From Bacillota bacterium (GTDB taxonomy: Bacteria > Bacillota > Clostridia > Christensenellales > CAG-138): a stretch of 60,863 nucleotides of DNA. The stretch spans positions 1-60,863 of the forward strand of contig JAEXEN010000017.1 of the NCBI GenBank assembly GCA_023400985.1, written 5' to 3'. Each line of letters starts with the position of its first letter. Positions within the stretch are counted from its first letter, which is position 1. This document shows positions 1-8,329 of the stretch, piece by piece. The notes beneath the pieces were generated by a model. The model searched no databases. It was given only the letters and a program-made list of their open reading frames with translations, and was not told where the DNA came from. The position numbers and the translations under genes are program-made.

Positions 1-237
1 TCGTTAGAGAAGGCCGCCGGCGTTGTGGGAGAGGTACAGAGTATCTATGTGATGGATATTAGCAGTCCCGTTCTCAAGCCTAAAGAAAAGCTTATCACAG
101 ATGATGAGATTAGCGAATTACTCCGTATCCGCCTGCGTAGACGTGTCCTTTCTTACAACGTGGTTCGGGATGGCTGGTCTTATATCATCTATCTACAATC
201 TAGTGATTCGAGGAAGGAACCAATCTTTTTAACATAG
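1..237 (+). CDS. C-terminal fragment of an unknown protein
   Basis: The reading frame is open from the first base of the window and stops at 235-237, so only the last 78 residues are visible and the true start lies outside. The fragment is mixed hydrophilic, with a basic stretch (RIRLRRR) and a hydrophobic patch (WSYIIYL). I recognise no domain. Its base composition looks less GC-rich than the genes that follow. It runs toward the origin on the plus strand, convergent with dnaN, and is followed by a rho-independent terminator, which supports it being a real gene end. Function unknown. Confidence 0.5.
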   Translation, partial: SLEKAAGVVGEVQSIYVMDISSPVLKPKEKLITDDEISELLRIRLRRRVLSYNVVRDGWSYIIYLQSSDSRKEPIFLT

Positions 238-314
238 AGGTTTGTACAAATCGGAAACAGTTTTTATATCCTGCTAGATAGTCCTGCGTTTCTGGATTTT
301 AAAAATTAAGATAA

Positions 315-349
315 GCCTGCTTCCATAGATCATTTGGCAGCAGGCTTTT
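315..349 (+). terminator. Rho-independent terminator after the partial gene
   Basis: A 7-bp stem GCCTGCT (315-321) pairs with AGCAGGC (339-345) and is followed directly by TTTT. It lies about 80 bases past the stop codon of the partial gene. The rest of 238-564 contains AT-rich sequence with no supported gene. Confidence 0.7.
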
Positions 350-564
350 CGCTAATCGCCGGAACAATTTGCCGGTCACCCCGCCTCCGTAAAAAAACGA
401 GGCTTGATATAAGCTAAGAAAGTTGTCCCTCTATGTTTCCCGTCCCATTGCCGATAAGATGGATGAGCCGGTCTATTTATGGAAGAAAGTCTTTCCTTCT
501 TTATAAACCCTGCCAAAATTTTTTTCTTCTTTCCTTTTCAAAAAAAAGAAGCATTCCTTTTTCA

Positions 565-1671
565 TTACAGTCCCGAGAACAATCTTACGGGGAGGATGAG
601 GAAGTAATATCTTTCGCCCTGCACGGGCTTGACGACGCAGGGGCTTATGCTGCTGTTCATTTCAAGGAATATTTCGTCCTCTTCTAGAACCTTTAAAACA
701 TCGCTCACGTATTTGGCGTTGAAGGCGATCTCAAGCTCGCTTCCCATGACAGAAACGGATATTTCCTCGTTGCTCTTGCCTGCCTCGGAGTTGGCTGAAA
801 TAAAGAGCGTTTCACCAGAGAAAGAAAATTTCACAAGGTTCGACTTACCTTCGCGGGCGATAAGCGAAACGCGCTCGATGCTGTCCAGGAGTTCCTGACG
901 GTTCACACGCACGCGGGTGGTATGGTTTTCGGGGAGTATTTGCTTATATTTGATGAATTCGCCCTCTAAAAGGCGCGTGGTAATCTTTGTGTGTTCAAGG
1001 TCTATCATGAGGTGGGTTTTGGAAAAAACGACCTTGATGACGTCGTCGGTATCCTCGAGGATGCGCCCTATTTCAAGGAGGGACTTGGCGGGGACGACCA
1101 CCTTTTGTTCACCATTCACACCCTCTACGCCTTCGCGGCGAAGCGCGAGCCTGTATCCGTCGAGCGCAACCATGGAAAGAAGACCGTCGGTAATCTCAAG
1201 AAGCACGCCTGTAAGGATGGGCTTTGTTTCATCTTGCGCGGTGGCAAATATGGTTTGCCGTATCATGCTCTTTAAGGTGTTCTTTTTGATGTTAACAAAG
1301 AACTCCTGGCGGGAGAATGGCATGGAATGGTATTCGGCTGCGTCGAACGCCTGCATGGTGGCGCGGGCGCGCCCGCTTTTCATGGTGACGGTGGTCTTAT
1401 CGGTCTCGATCAAAGTCTGCTCGTCGGGCTGCCGGCGCGCAAGATCGGAGAAAAGGCGTCCGGGGAAAACGAGGGAACCTTCCTTTTCGACGGTGGCGGG
1501 AAGAAGTGTTTCTATCTGCAAGGAGAGGTCGTTACAGCGCAACAGCAGGTTGTTTCCCTGTGCCTCCGCATAAATGCCTTCTAAAATGGGCATGGCCGTT
1601 CTTGAAGGCAGTGCCTTTGATATCACGGAAATACCGGCGTTGAGATCAACTGTAGAAATGTAGAAGCGCAT
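565..1671 (-). CDS. dnaN: DNA polymerase III beta subunit (sliding clamp)
   Basis: This 368-residue protein has the length and layout of bacterial beta clamps: three repeated clamp folds, starting MRFYISTVDL and ending in the family-typical PVRL(F) tail. It forms the dimeric ring that tethers DNA polymerase III and other replication and repair proteins to DNA. Other matches are the N-terminal LPSRTAMPILEGI stretch and the middle-domain VALDGYRLALRR stretch. The start ATG at 1671 abuts the origin's unwinding region. It follows dnaA on the same strand as in other Bacillota, but the S4-domain yaaA gene and recF that normally come next are not on its downstream side. Confidence 0.97.
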   Translation of the reverse strand: MRFYISTVDLNAGISVISKALPSRTAMPILEGIYAEAQGNNLLLRCNDLSLQIETLLPATVEKEGSLVFPGRLFSDLARRQPDEQTLIETDKTTVTMKSGRARATMQAFDAAEYHSMPFSRQEFFVNIKKNTLKSMIRQTIFATAQDETKPILTGVLLEITDGLLSMVALDGYRLALRREGVEGVNGEQKVVVPAKSLLEIGRILEDTDDVIKVVFSKTHLMIDLEHTKITTRLLEGEFIKYKQILPENHTTRVRVNRQELLDSIERVSLIAREGKSNLVKFSFSGETLFISANSEAGKSNEEISVSVMGSELEIAFNAKYVSDVLKVLEEDEIFLEMNSSISPCVVKPVQGERYYFLILPVRLFSGL

Positions 1672-1918
1672 ACGATCCCTCCGTTTATAACATATTGTCT
1701 TCTAGTAGTCGTTCTAGTAGGGGGATTGGATACTGTGGATAAGTACCGAAACCCCAGAAAAAAGGGTGGTTTTTCCCGTTGAGAACCGTGTGGAAAAACA
1801 TTCCGTAAACAACCCTTTTTCAACACAAGCCCCACAAGAAACATTTTCCACAAACCGCTATCCACATTTTAACATACACTTTTCCACAAATGTGGAAAAA
1901 AATGTGAATAAAACTGCA
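1672..1918. other. oriC: Replication origin oriC, dnaA-dnaN intergenic part
   Basis: The 247-bp gap holds six DnaA-box-like 9-mers. These are a perfect TGTGGATAA at 1734-1742, TGTGGAAAA at 1789-1797, TTTTCCACA at 1844-1852, CTATCCACA at 1858-1866, TTTTCCACA at 1880-1888 and TGTGGAAAA at 1891-1899. The boxes occur in both orientations. An AT-rich stretch (about 1681-1696) next to dnaN is a likely DNA unwinding element. The location between dnaA and dnaN matches origins of Bacillus and Clostridia. Box calls are by eye against the TTATCCACA consensus. Confidence 0.92.
1697..1742 (-). promoter_or_regulatory. DnaA-trio / basal unwinding motif
   Basis: Read on the minus strand, a perfect TTATCCACA box is followed by a C-rich spacer (CCCCC). 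Next comes a series of triplets CTA CTA GAA CGA CTA CTA GAA GAC (1720 down to 1697), then AT-rich DNA. In B. subtilis the same order (DnaA box, GC-rich spacer, repeated trinucleotides with central T/A, AT-rich unwinding region) loads a DnaA filament onto one strand. Here it points toward dnaN, as in B. subtilis. The motif is visible; its function is inferred. Confidence 0.75.
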
Positions 1919-3253
1919 TTACTTTTTGATGCGCTTTTGCAGATCCTCGACGGTGACGGAAAGATTTTCATCCTTTTCGAGATCGGAGGCTATTTTTCTG
2001 CAGGCGCTGATGACGGTGGTGTGATCGCGCCCGCCGAAGCTTCTGCCGATGCTCTTGAGGGAGGATTCTGTCATTTCCTTGCAGAGGTACATGGCGATCT
2101 GGCGCGGATAGGTGATCTCCATGGTGCGGCGCTGCGAAAGAAGGCTGTCGAGGCTTATGGAATAATAATCGGCCACCACCTGCTGAATGAGTTCGATGGT
2201 GATCCTGCGGTTTTCAAAGCCGGGGAGTATATCGCGCAAAGCGGTATCCGCAAGTACGGTGTCGATGGGGCGCTTGGTGAGGTTGGAGTACGCGATGACG
2301 CGGTTTAAGGAGCCCTCCAGTTGGCGGATGTTGGAATTCACCTTTTCCGCGATGAAGGTGATGACCTTTTCGTCGATGGATATATTTTCGAGCATCACCT
2401 TTTTGCGCAAAATGGCGGCGCGCGTCTCGATGTCGGGCGGCTGTATATCGGCGATGAGGCCGCCTTCAAAGCGCGAGCGCAAACGCACCTCGAGCGTTTG
2501 CATTTCCATAGGGGGCTTGTCGGAGCTCAATATGATCTGCCTGCCGTTGGTATGGAGCGCGTTGAATGTGTTGAAAAATTCCTCCTGCAAGCCGACGCGG
2601 GTGGAGATGAATTGGATATCATCCACCATGAGCACGTCTACGCTCCGGTATTTGTTGCGAAATTGCGCGTTTTTGTTTTCCTGAATGGCGAGGATCATTT
2701 CGTTCATGAACGCTTCGCTCGTGACGTAGATGATCTTCGCCTTGGGTTTGGTGGAGCGTATATGGTTGCCGATAGCGTGCATTAAATGGGTTTTTCCAAG
2801 ACCCACGCCGCCGTAAATAAAAAGCGGGTTGTAAGCAGAGGAGGGGTTGTCGGCCACGGCTTTTGCGGCCGCGTGCGCAAAGCTGTTGGAGTTGCCTATC
2901 ACGAACGTATCGAATGTGTACTTGGGGTTGAGCTGCATCTCGCGTAGGGACGAAGGAGAAACGCTGCCCGAAAAAGTTTCCTGCTCGGGGCGGTACTCCC
3001 TGGCCTCGGACGGATCGACGAACGAGATGGTAAGGCTCATTTCATTTGCCTTGTTGACGGCGTTCGTCACGGTGGCCGTGTAGATGTTGATGAGCGTGTT
3101 TTTTGCAATGCTGTTCTGCGCGAGCAAAACAAGAGAGTTGTCGCGAATACAAAGCGGCTCGATGGGGGATATCCAAGTATCGAAACTTGGCGTTGTCATC
3201 TGCTTTTTTAGCTCGATGATCGATTTTTCCCAAACATACTGCGCCGATTGCAT
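1919..3253 (-). CDS. dnaA: Chromosomal replication initiator DnaA
   Basis: A 444-residue DnaA of ordinary length. Domain I lies at about 1-80, a short linker (domain II) at about 81-108, the AAA+ domain III follows with Walker A GGVGLGKT at 148-155 and Walker B LMVDDIQF at 208-215, and the C-terminal domain IV carries the DNA-binding signature GRDHTTV. It binds DnaA boxes with ATP and opens oriC. The gene reads toward the origin's unwinding motif, and DnaA boxes lie on both sides of it, which suggests autoregulation. It is divergent from rpmH. The start ATG at 3253 gives the usual N-terminus (QYVWEK...). Confidence 0.97.
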   Translation of the reverse strand: MQSAQYVWEKSIIELKKQMTTPSFDTWISPIEPLCIRDNSLVLLAQNSIAKNTLINIYTATVTNAVNKANEMSLTISFVDPSEAREYRPEQETFSGSVSPSSLREMQLNPKYTFDTFVIGNSNSFAHAAAKAVADNPSSAYNPLFIYGGVGLGKTHLMHAIGNHIRSTKPKAKIIYVTSEAFMNEMILAIQENKNAQFRNKYRSVDVLMVDDIQFISTRVGLQEEFFNTFNALHTNGRQIILSSDKPPMEMQTLEVRLRSRFEGGLIADIQPPDIETRAAILRKKVMLENISIDEKVITFIAEKVNSNIRQLEGSLNRVIAYSNLTKRPIDTVLADTALRDILPGFENRRITIELIQQVVADYYSISLDSLLSQRRTMEITYPRQIAMYLCKEMTESSLKSIGRSFGGRDHTTVISACRKIASDLEKDENLSVTVEDLQKRIKK

Positions 3254-3330
3254 GCCCCAAAAACCCCCCGAATGTTGATAAGTACCCCAATTTGTGAATA
3301 ACTATGTGGATAACCCTGCCCGATGAAAAA
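3254..3330. other. Upstream DnaA-box cluster (second part of oriC)
   Basis: Just upstream of dnaA there is a perfect TGTGGATAA box at 3305-3313. Degenerate relatives lie nearby: GTTGATAAG near 3274 and TTGTGAATAA near 3292. With the cluster between dnaA and dnaN this gives DnaA boxes on both sides of dnaA, the bipartite layout known from B. subtilis. The boxes could also serve dnaA autorepression. Confidence 0.65.
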
Positions 3331-3350
3331 AGCCGGCCTGCAGGCGGCTT
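3325..3350 (-). terminator. Terminator-like hairpin in the dnaA leader
   Basis: On the minus strand AAGCCG (3350-3345) and CGGCTT (3335-3330) flank a CCTGCAGG core, and TTTTTT follows. This is the form of an intrinsic terminator located about 75 bases before the dnaA start codon. It either ends transcripts coming from the rpmH side or acts as an attenuator of dnaA mRNA. Confidence 0.5.
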
Positions 3351-3572
3351 ATAAGGGTATCCGTATCGTGGCCCGCTCAGGGCGCTATAGCTTGTCTCTA
3401 ATGATAACAAAACCGTGCCCCCGTGACAAGTGCGCAATTTGGCCGAAGACAGATGAATTTTACAAATTAGTGATGCGTTTCACTTAATAATACCATATCT
3501 TGTGACAGAATGAGCCAAGAGGCCGTCTTCGCACGAAAAACAAGAAAAAAAGCGCTTTGTAAGCCGTATTCC

Positions 3573-3602
3573 TTGACATTTCCACCGGCTTTCTTATATA
3601 AT
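3573..3602 (+). promoter_or_regulatory. Strong sigma-A-type promoter of rpmH operon
   Basis: A consensus -35 TTGACA (3573-3578) and consensus -10 TATAAT (3597-3602) are separated by 18 bp, about 150 bases before rpmH. Ribosomal protein L34 genes usually have such strong promoters with a long leader. Confidence 0.85.
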
Positions 3603-3750
3603 CTACTTCTGACAACCACGGTCAGCAAGTAGCGTGCTTGTAAATTCGCAGGGCTTTTGGCGCGGGGTACGCGCCTTTGTTGCGCAGTACGCCGTATTCC
3701 GTGCCAAACGCCCTGATGAAAGATCAACGTAAAGTGAGGTGTATCGAGCA

Positions 3751-3885
3751 ATGCTTCAAACCTACCAACCCAAAAAACGGCAGCGGAAAAAGGTGCATGG
3801 CTTCCGCCAGCGCATGAAGACCGCAAACGGGCGGAAAGTCCTCGCCCGCAGGCGGCTAAAGGGCAGAAAAATTCTTTCCGCGTAA
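3751..3885 (+). CDS. rpmH: Ribosomal protein L34 (bL34)
   Basis: The 44-codon ORF begins MLQTYQPKKRQRKKVHGFRQ and ends with ARRRLKGRKILSA. This is the full and nearly invariant L34 pattern (T(Y/F)QPxxR...KxHGFRxRMxTxxGRxVLxxRRxKGRxxLSA). L34 is a small, very basic protein of the large ribosomal subunit. It is the first gene of the rpmH-rnpA-yidD-yidC-jag series and is driven by the strong promoter at 3573-3602. Confidence 0.97.
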   Translation: MLQTYQPKKRQRKKVHGFRQRMKTANGRKVLARRRLKGRKILSA

Positions 3886-3988
3886 AACGCGCTTCACGGC
3901 AGGCTTCGCTTGCCGTGCGCTTTTATCGGAAACAGGCGTTTTGCACCGCTTCCCCCTCCTACGAACCGGCCGAGCCGGAAACTACGCA

Positions 3989-4336
3989 ATGAAACGCTAC
4001 TATTCGCTCAAGCGGAACAAGAACTTCCGCCACGTATACCGCGTCGGAAAGTCCAACGCAAACAAACAGCTCGTTCTGCTGTGCGCCCGCTCGAAGGAAA
4101 AGCGGGTGCGCGTCGGCTTTTCCGTGAGCAAAAAAATAGGAAACAGCGTTGTCAGAAACCGCGTAAAACGCCGCCTCCGCGAGGTGTTCACCCCTCTTAT
4201 CCCCACGGTGAAAGAGGGATACGACCTTATTTTCATCGCCCGCGAAGCCGTGGTAGAGGAGCGGTTTTCCATCCTCGCCGCTTCCATGCGGCATTTGCTT
4301 ACCAAGGCGAACCTATTCAAGGAACAGGAACGATGA
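3989..4336 (+). CDS. rnpA: Ribonuclease P protein component
   Basis: The 115-residue basic protein helps the RNase P RNA cleave 5' leaders from tRNA precursors. The family pattern is clear: YSLKRNKNFRHVYRVGKS at the N-terminus, VRVGFSVSKKIGNSVVRNRVKRRLRE in the middle (the RNR motif) and YDLIFIAR near the end. I choose the ATG at 3989, although the frame extends upstream to a TTG at 3941, because homologues begin about 5-10 residues before the LKRNKNFR segment. Its last codons overlap the yidD start by four bases (ATGA), implying translational coupling. Confidence 0.95.
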   Translation: MKRYYSLKRNKNFRHVYRVGKSNANKQLVLLCARSKEKRVRVGFSVSKKIGNSVVRNRVKRRLREVFTPLIPTVKEGYDLIFIAREAVVEERFSILAASMRHLLTKANLFKEQER

Positions 4337-4554
4337 GGGCATTTCTTAAGAGGGCTCTTTTGTCTTTGATACGGGGCTATCAAGCGTTTGTATCCCCGCT
4401 TTTGCCCGCGTCCTGCCGCTACACACCCACCTGCTCAGTTTACGCCACGGAGGCCATCGAAAAGTACGGTCTCAAAAAAGGCCTTTGGCTTGCCGTGAAG
4501 CGTGTGCTCAGGTGCAACCCCTTTTCCAAGGGCGGCTACGACCCCGTCCCTTAA
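4333..4554 (+). CDS. yidD: Membrane protein insertion efficiency factor YidD
   Basis: 73 residues. The family hallmark is present: LIRGYQAFVSPLLPASCRYTP followed by TCSVYATEAIEKYGLKKG and RCNPFSKGGYDPVP, including the conserved cysteines. YidD is a small peripheral membrane protein that aids YidC-dependent insertion. It starts at the ATG inside the ATGA overlap with rnpA. A longer ORF in the same frame runs upstream through rnpA, but that part is an artefact of overlapping reading frames. Confidence 0.95.
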   Translation: MRAFLKRALLSLIRGYQAFVSPLLPASCRYTPTCSVYATEAIEKYGLKKGLWLAVKRVLRCNPFSKGGYDPVP

Positions 4555-4709
4555 AAAGGGCTTTATTCTCTTACCTTATTCCTTAATTAGTGCGCGGCGA
4601 AGATCGCTGAGGAAGGCAGTTCCCCTTCCCGCCGCGAGACCGTTAAACAATGAAAATTCCTGCGCCCTCCCTACCTTGGCGCGATGCTTTTTGAAAGCGA
4701 GGCAGATCA

Positions 4710-5717
4710 ATGCAAGGCGACTTCTTTTTGACCACATGGTTTTTGGAGGCCATGAAGTGGATCTACTCCAATATCGGCAGCGTATTTTTTACGATCCTCA
4801 TCAGCACCGTGGTCCTCCGTGCCATCACCGTTTTTTCCGATATCAAAACGCGTAAATCGAGCGCGCAGATGGCCGAGATCCAGCCCGACCTCGCGCGGCT
4901 GCAGAAAAAGTACAAGGATAACCCGCAGCGCTTTCAAGCGGAGCAGTCCAAGCTCATGAAGGAAAAGGGCGTCAGCATGTGGGGCAGCTGCCTTCCCATG
5001 CTCATCACCATGCCGCTTTTCTTCTGCTTCATCGCGGCGTTCCGCTTTTGGTCCTATGAGCAGATGATACACCTGCTGGTCTTAGCAGGGGATCCCGATA
5101 CGCTGCCCCAGGCGGAACATCTCATGACGTCGTTCAGATTCCTTTGGATCAACAACATTTGGCAGCCCGACAACGGCATGGCTCCCGTCATCATGGATGC
5201 AGCTGCGTTTCTGAAGACCAAGGACCTCTCAAGGCTCCTCTACCTTCAAAACAATCCCGATATATGGGATAAGCTCGTTCAAATAGGTGTCGCCGTGCGC
5301 GAGCTCGTTTCGACCAAGACGGCGGACGGCGTTGTCACCGTCGAGACGTTCCGCTTTTTGAGCGGCGATTACGCTATCGCGAACTACAACGCCATCATGC
5401 AGCCTCTTGCGGATAAGTTGTACCCGAACGTCAACAACGGTTGGTTCATCCTGCCCGTTCTCTCTGCCGGATTGCAGCTTCTCTCCGCGTGGATCATGCA
5501 AAAGAACCAGCCGCAGACCACCGCCAACGCGCAGGCGCAAAGCACCAACAAGATGATGATGTACATGTTCCCCGTCATGACGTTCATCTTTTGCTTAAGC
5601 AACAGCTCCGCGTTCGCCATTTACTGGACGCTCAGCAGCTTACTCGGCATTCTCGTGAACCTCATACTCAACAAAAAATACCCGCGTATTGAACCCGTGC
5701 AGGAGGATAAAAAATGA
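4710..5717 (+). CDS. yidC: Membrane protein insertase YidC/OxaA family
   Basis: The 335-residue protein inserts proteins into the cytoplasmic membrane. Its N-terminal hydrophobic segment (WIYSNIGSVFFTILISTVVL) leads into the conserved cytoplasmic hairpin (MAEIQPDLARLQKKYKDNPQRF). A second membrane segment around SCLPMLITMPLFFCFIAAF follows, and two more lie after residue about 235. The extracytoplasmic stretch between them (about 130-230) is longer than in B. subtilis SpoIIIJ. No lipobox is seen at the start. It overlaps jag by four bases, and AGGAGG for jag lies inside the end of yidC. Confidence 0.92.
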   Translation: MQGDFFLTTWFLEAMKWIYSNIGSVFFTILISTVVLRAITVFSDIKTRKSSAQMAEIQPDLARLQKKYKDNPQRFQAEQSKLMKEKGVSMWGSCLPMLITMPLFFCFIAAFRFWSYEQMIHLLVLAGDPDTLPQAEHLMTSFRFLWINNIWQPDNGMAPVIMDAAAFLKTKDLSRLLYLQNNPDIWDKLVQIGVAVRELVSTKTADGVVTVETFRFLSGDYAIANYNAIMQPLADKLYPNVNNGWFILPVLSAGLQLLSAWIMQKNQPQTTANAQAQSTNKMMMYMFPVMTFIFCLSNSSAFAIYWTLSSLLGILVNLILNKKYPRIEPVQEDKK

Positions 5718-6682
5718 GAAGCATCGAAGCGAGCGGCAAGTCCGTCGACGAGGCGATCTTTAAAGGCCTCGCGGAGCTCGACACCTCTATCGACGAGGTC
5801 GAGATCGAGATCGTACAGCAGGAAACAAAGGGTGTATTCGGCCTCGGCGCCAAGCCCGCGGTGGTAAAGCTCACCGAGCGCGAGCCCGAGGAAATCGTCC
5901 TTCCCGAGTATATTAAAAACCCGCAGGGACGCAGGGAAAGCCGCGACTTTGAGCGCGAGCCCCGCCGCGAAAGGAATTTTGAGCAGCGCCCGCCGCGCCC
6001 GGATCAGCCGCGCCGCAACGAGCGCCCGCGCGTGGACGCCGCTGCCGCCTCGTTGGAAGCGCGTCTCGCGGAGCCTCAGGAAAGCGCTCCGTACTTTGAT
6101 CAGCCGCGTCCCGACAGACCGCGCTCCGACCGCGGCCGCAATGACCGGAGCCCGCGCCGCGACCAAGACCGCCAAAGCGAAATGCCGCAGGAGTTCAAAG
6201 AAAAAATCAATTATACCGAAGAGGCCGCCGAGGGCAACCGCGCGGCGGACTTCCTCAAGGGCGTCGTTTCCCGCATGGGCGTGGATGCGAAAATACTCGC
6301 CGCGCAGGATGCGGACGGCCTTAAGCTTTATATCGACAGCGAGACCATGGGCATACTGATAGGCCACCGCGGCGAAACGCTCGATGCGCTTCAGTACCTT
6401 GCCTCGCTCTGTCTCAACCGCAACCGCAAGGAAGAAGGGTACCTTCGCGTCAATATCGATACCGAGGACTACCGCGAAAAACGCGAGCAGACGCTTACCC
6501 GCCTCGCCCGCCGCCTCGCCTCGCAGGTGAGGGCAACCGGCAAGCCCCGCACGCTCGAGCCCATGAATCCATACGAGCGCCGCGTGCTCCACGCCACGCT
6601 TCAAAATAATCCCTATGTTACCACCCACAGCGAAGGCGAAGAACCCAACCGCCGCGTGATCATCACACCGAAGCAGCGCTGA
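5714..6682 (+). CDS. jag: RNA-binding protein Jag/KhpB
   Basis: 322 residues in three parts: a Jag-N domain (1-50, beginning MRSIEASGKSVDEAI), a long Arg/Pro/Asp-rich disordered linker (about 60-165), then a KH domain (GILIGHRGETLDALQYL) and an R3H domain (ERRVLHATLQ). KhpB works with KhpA in RNA binding and affects cell division and elongation in Gram-positive bacteria. It is translationally coupled to yidC (ATGA overlap). The linker is longer and more arginine-rich than in the B. subtilis protein (about 208 residues in total). Confidence 0.93.
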   Translation: MRSIEASGKSVDEAIFKGLAELDTSIDEVEIEIVQQETKGVFGLGAKPAVVKLTEREPEEIVLPEYIKNPQGRRESRDFEREPRRERNFEQRPPRPDQPRRNERPRVDAAAASLEARLAEPQESAPYFDQPRPDRPRSDRGRNDRSPRRDQDRQSEMPQEFKEKINYTEEAAEGNRAADFLKGVVSRMGVDAKILAAQDADGLKLYIDSETMGILIGHRGETLDALQYLASLCLNRNRKEEGYLRVNIDTEDYREKREQTLTRLARRLASQVRATGKPRTLEPMNPYERRVLHATLQNNPYVTTHSEGEEPNRRVIITPKQR

Positions 6683-6780
6683 CGCGCTGTCGCGGAAATG
6701 GCCGCCGCCATTTCCGCGAAATTCCGCCTGCGGACGGTCTTTTCAGCCCGTTTCGCTCAACCGCTCAACGGTCTGCAAGG

Positions 6781-6822
6781 AGTCCAATCCACCGCACGTG
6801 TCGCTGGATTGGACTTATTTTA
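6781..6822 (+). terminator. Terminator after jag
   Basis: The 11-bp perfect stem AGTCCAATCCA (6781-6791) pairs with TGGATTGGACT (6805-6815) and is followed by a T-rich tail. It ends the rpmH-jag transcription unit; the following 150 bases lead into mnmE. Confidence 0.9.
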
Positions 6823-6970
6823 TTGTATTCTCCATGATACTTTAGTACACGGCGTGACGTAGCGCGCCTTTACGGGGATTTATCCCGGCAGCAGATAACA
6901 TTTACATATCTTCCAACTTTGGGATACAATAACAATGATACCGATCATTCCCGCAAAGGAGGCCGCCGCC

Positions 6971-8287
6971 GTGACGGATACTATATTTGCGCTTGCTACG
7001 CCCGCCGGAGGCGCGATCGCCGTGATACGCATCAGCGGGGCGGAGACGAGACAAATAATTGAAAAAACGTTCACTCAACGTTTAACGCATGCGCGCATGA
7101 CGCACGGCTTTGTGGTCGACGGCGAAACGCGGTTGGATGAGGCTATGGCCGTCTATTTTGAAGCGCCCAAAAGCTATACGGGCGAAGATATGGCGGAATT
7201 CTCTACGCATGGCGGCCGCGCCGCTGTCAGCCGCGTGCTCGCGCTTCTTTCGCGTTACGCCCGCCACGCCGAGCCCGGGGAATTCACGCGCCGCGCGTTT
7301 TTGAACGGCAAGCTGGACCTAACGCAAGCGGAAGCCGTGCAGGACATGATCGCCGCAAACTCCGAGCGCGGTGCGGCGCTGGCGCTTGAACAATTGCAAG
7401 GCAGTGTGAGCCGCGCGGTGAAAGCGGCGGAGCAAAGGCTCCTCGATGCGCTCAGCGGCATAGACGCCGCCATCGACTATCCCGAGGAATTGGAGGACGA
7501 CGTATTTTCGGCGCTTCCGGAGGCGCTTCAACAGGCCGAAAGGGAGATCGCCGCGCTTTTAGAAGTCGGCATGAAGCAGAAGGTCTACCGCGAGGGCGCG
7601 CGGGTGGTGCTTTTGGGGCGTCCCAACACGGGAAAATCATCGCTTTTAAATGCGCTTCTGGGGTACGAAAGAGCCATCGTGACGCCCGTTGCGGGCACCA
7701 CGCGCGACGTGATTGAGGAGGAGACCCTGTTTTTCGATGTGCCCGTAAGGCTTACGGATACGGCGGGCATGCGCGAAAGCGGTGACGAGGCGGAGCGCAT
7801 AGGCGTATCGCGGGCAAAAAGCACGGCGGAACAGGCGGATTTTTTGCTTCTGGCGTTTGACGGTGCGGAGGCGCTCGATGAGAGCGACAAAGAACTTCTT
7901 GCTTCTACCGCGGATCGGCCGCGCATGGCGGTTGTGTGCAAAAGCGACCTCGGCACAAAGGTATCGGCAACGGAAATCGAGAAAGAATACGGCGTCTCTG
8001 CCGCCAGCGTGAGCGCGCTTACGGGTTCGGGCGTGGCGGAATTGAAAAAAGAGGTCGCGCAGCGGCTCGCGCCGGAGGCGGAAAGCGCGCTCGTGACGAA
8101 TGCGCGGCATATCGCGGCGCTTATAAAAGCGCGTGAGGCGCTTCAAAGCGCGATAGCAACGAAAGACGCGGAACTCATCGCCACAGACCTGCGCGACGCG
8201 CTTCGCTTCTTAGGCGAGATTACGGGCGAAACCGTAGACGACGCGGTTCTTGACCGCATTTTCGAGAGATTTTGCGTCGGGAAATAA
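6971..8287 (+). CDS. mnmE: tRNA modification GTPase MnmE
   Basis: With MnmG it installs the carboxymethylaminomethyl (or aminomethyl) group on U34 of certain tRNAs. The 438-residue protein has the N-terminal formyl-THF-binding domain (DTIFALATPAGGAIAVIRISG), a G domain with P-loop GRPNTGKS (216-223), GTTRD and DTAG, and the C-terminal FCVGK motif whose Cys is catalytic. I choose the GTG at 6971 because AAGGAGG (6956-6962) lies eight bases before it; an in-frame ATG at 6935 would bury that site. The mnmG partner follows after a repeat element. Confidence 0.95.
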   Translation: MTDTIFALATPAGGAIAVIRISGAETRQIIEKTFTQRLTHARMTHGFVVDGETRLDEAMAVYFEAPKSYTGEDMAEFSTHGGRAAVSRVLALLSRYARHAEPGEFTRRAFLNGKLDLTQAEAVQDMIAANSERGAALALEQLQGSVSRAVKAAEQRLLDALSGIDAAIDYPEELEDDVFSALPEALQQAEREIAALLEVGMKQKVYREGARVVLLGRPNTGKSSLLNALLGYERAIVTPVAGTTRDVIEEETLFFDVPVRLTDTAGMRESGDEAERIGVSRAKSTAEQADFLLLAFDGAEALDESDKELLASTADRPRMAVVCKSDLGTKVSATEIEKEYGVSAASVSALTGSGVAELKKEVAQRLAPEAESALVTNARHIAALIKAREALQSAIATKDAELIATDLRDALRFLGEITGETVDDAVLDRIFERFCVGK

Positions 8288-8329
8288 AAAACTTTTCCCA
8301 AACAAGGAAGTTTTGCTATAATATACCTT

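Noticed and set aside
433..687. 84-codon plus-strand ORF overlapping the dnaN end
   Set aside because: No ribosome site, overlaps dnaN antisense, and translation shows no family.
3910..4332. N-terminal extension of the yidD frame (214-codon ORF)
   Set aside because: Overlaps rnpA fully in another frame; homologues of YidD start at the ATG at 4333.
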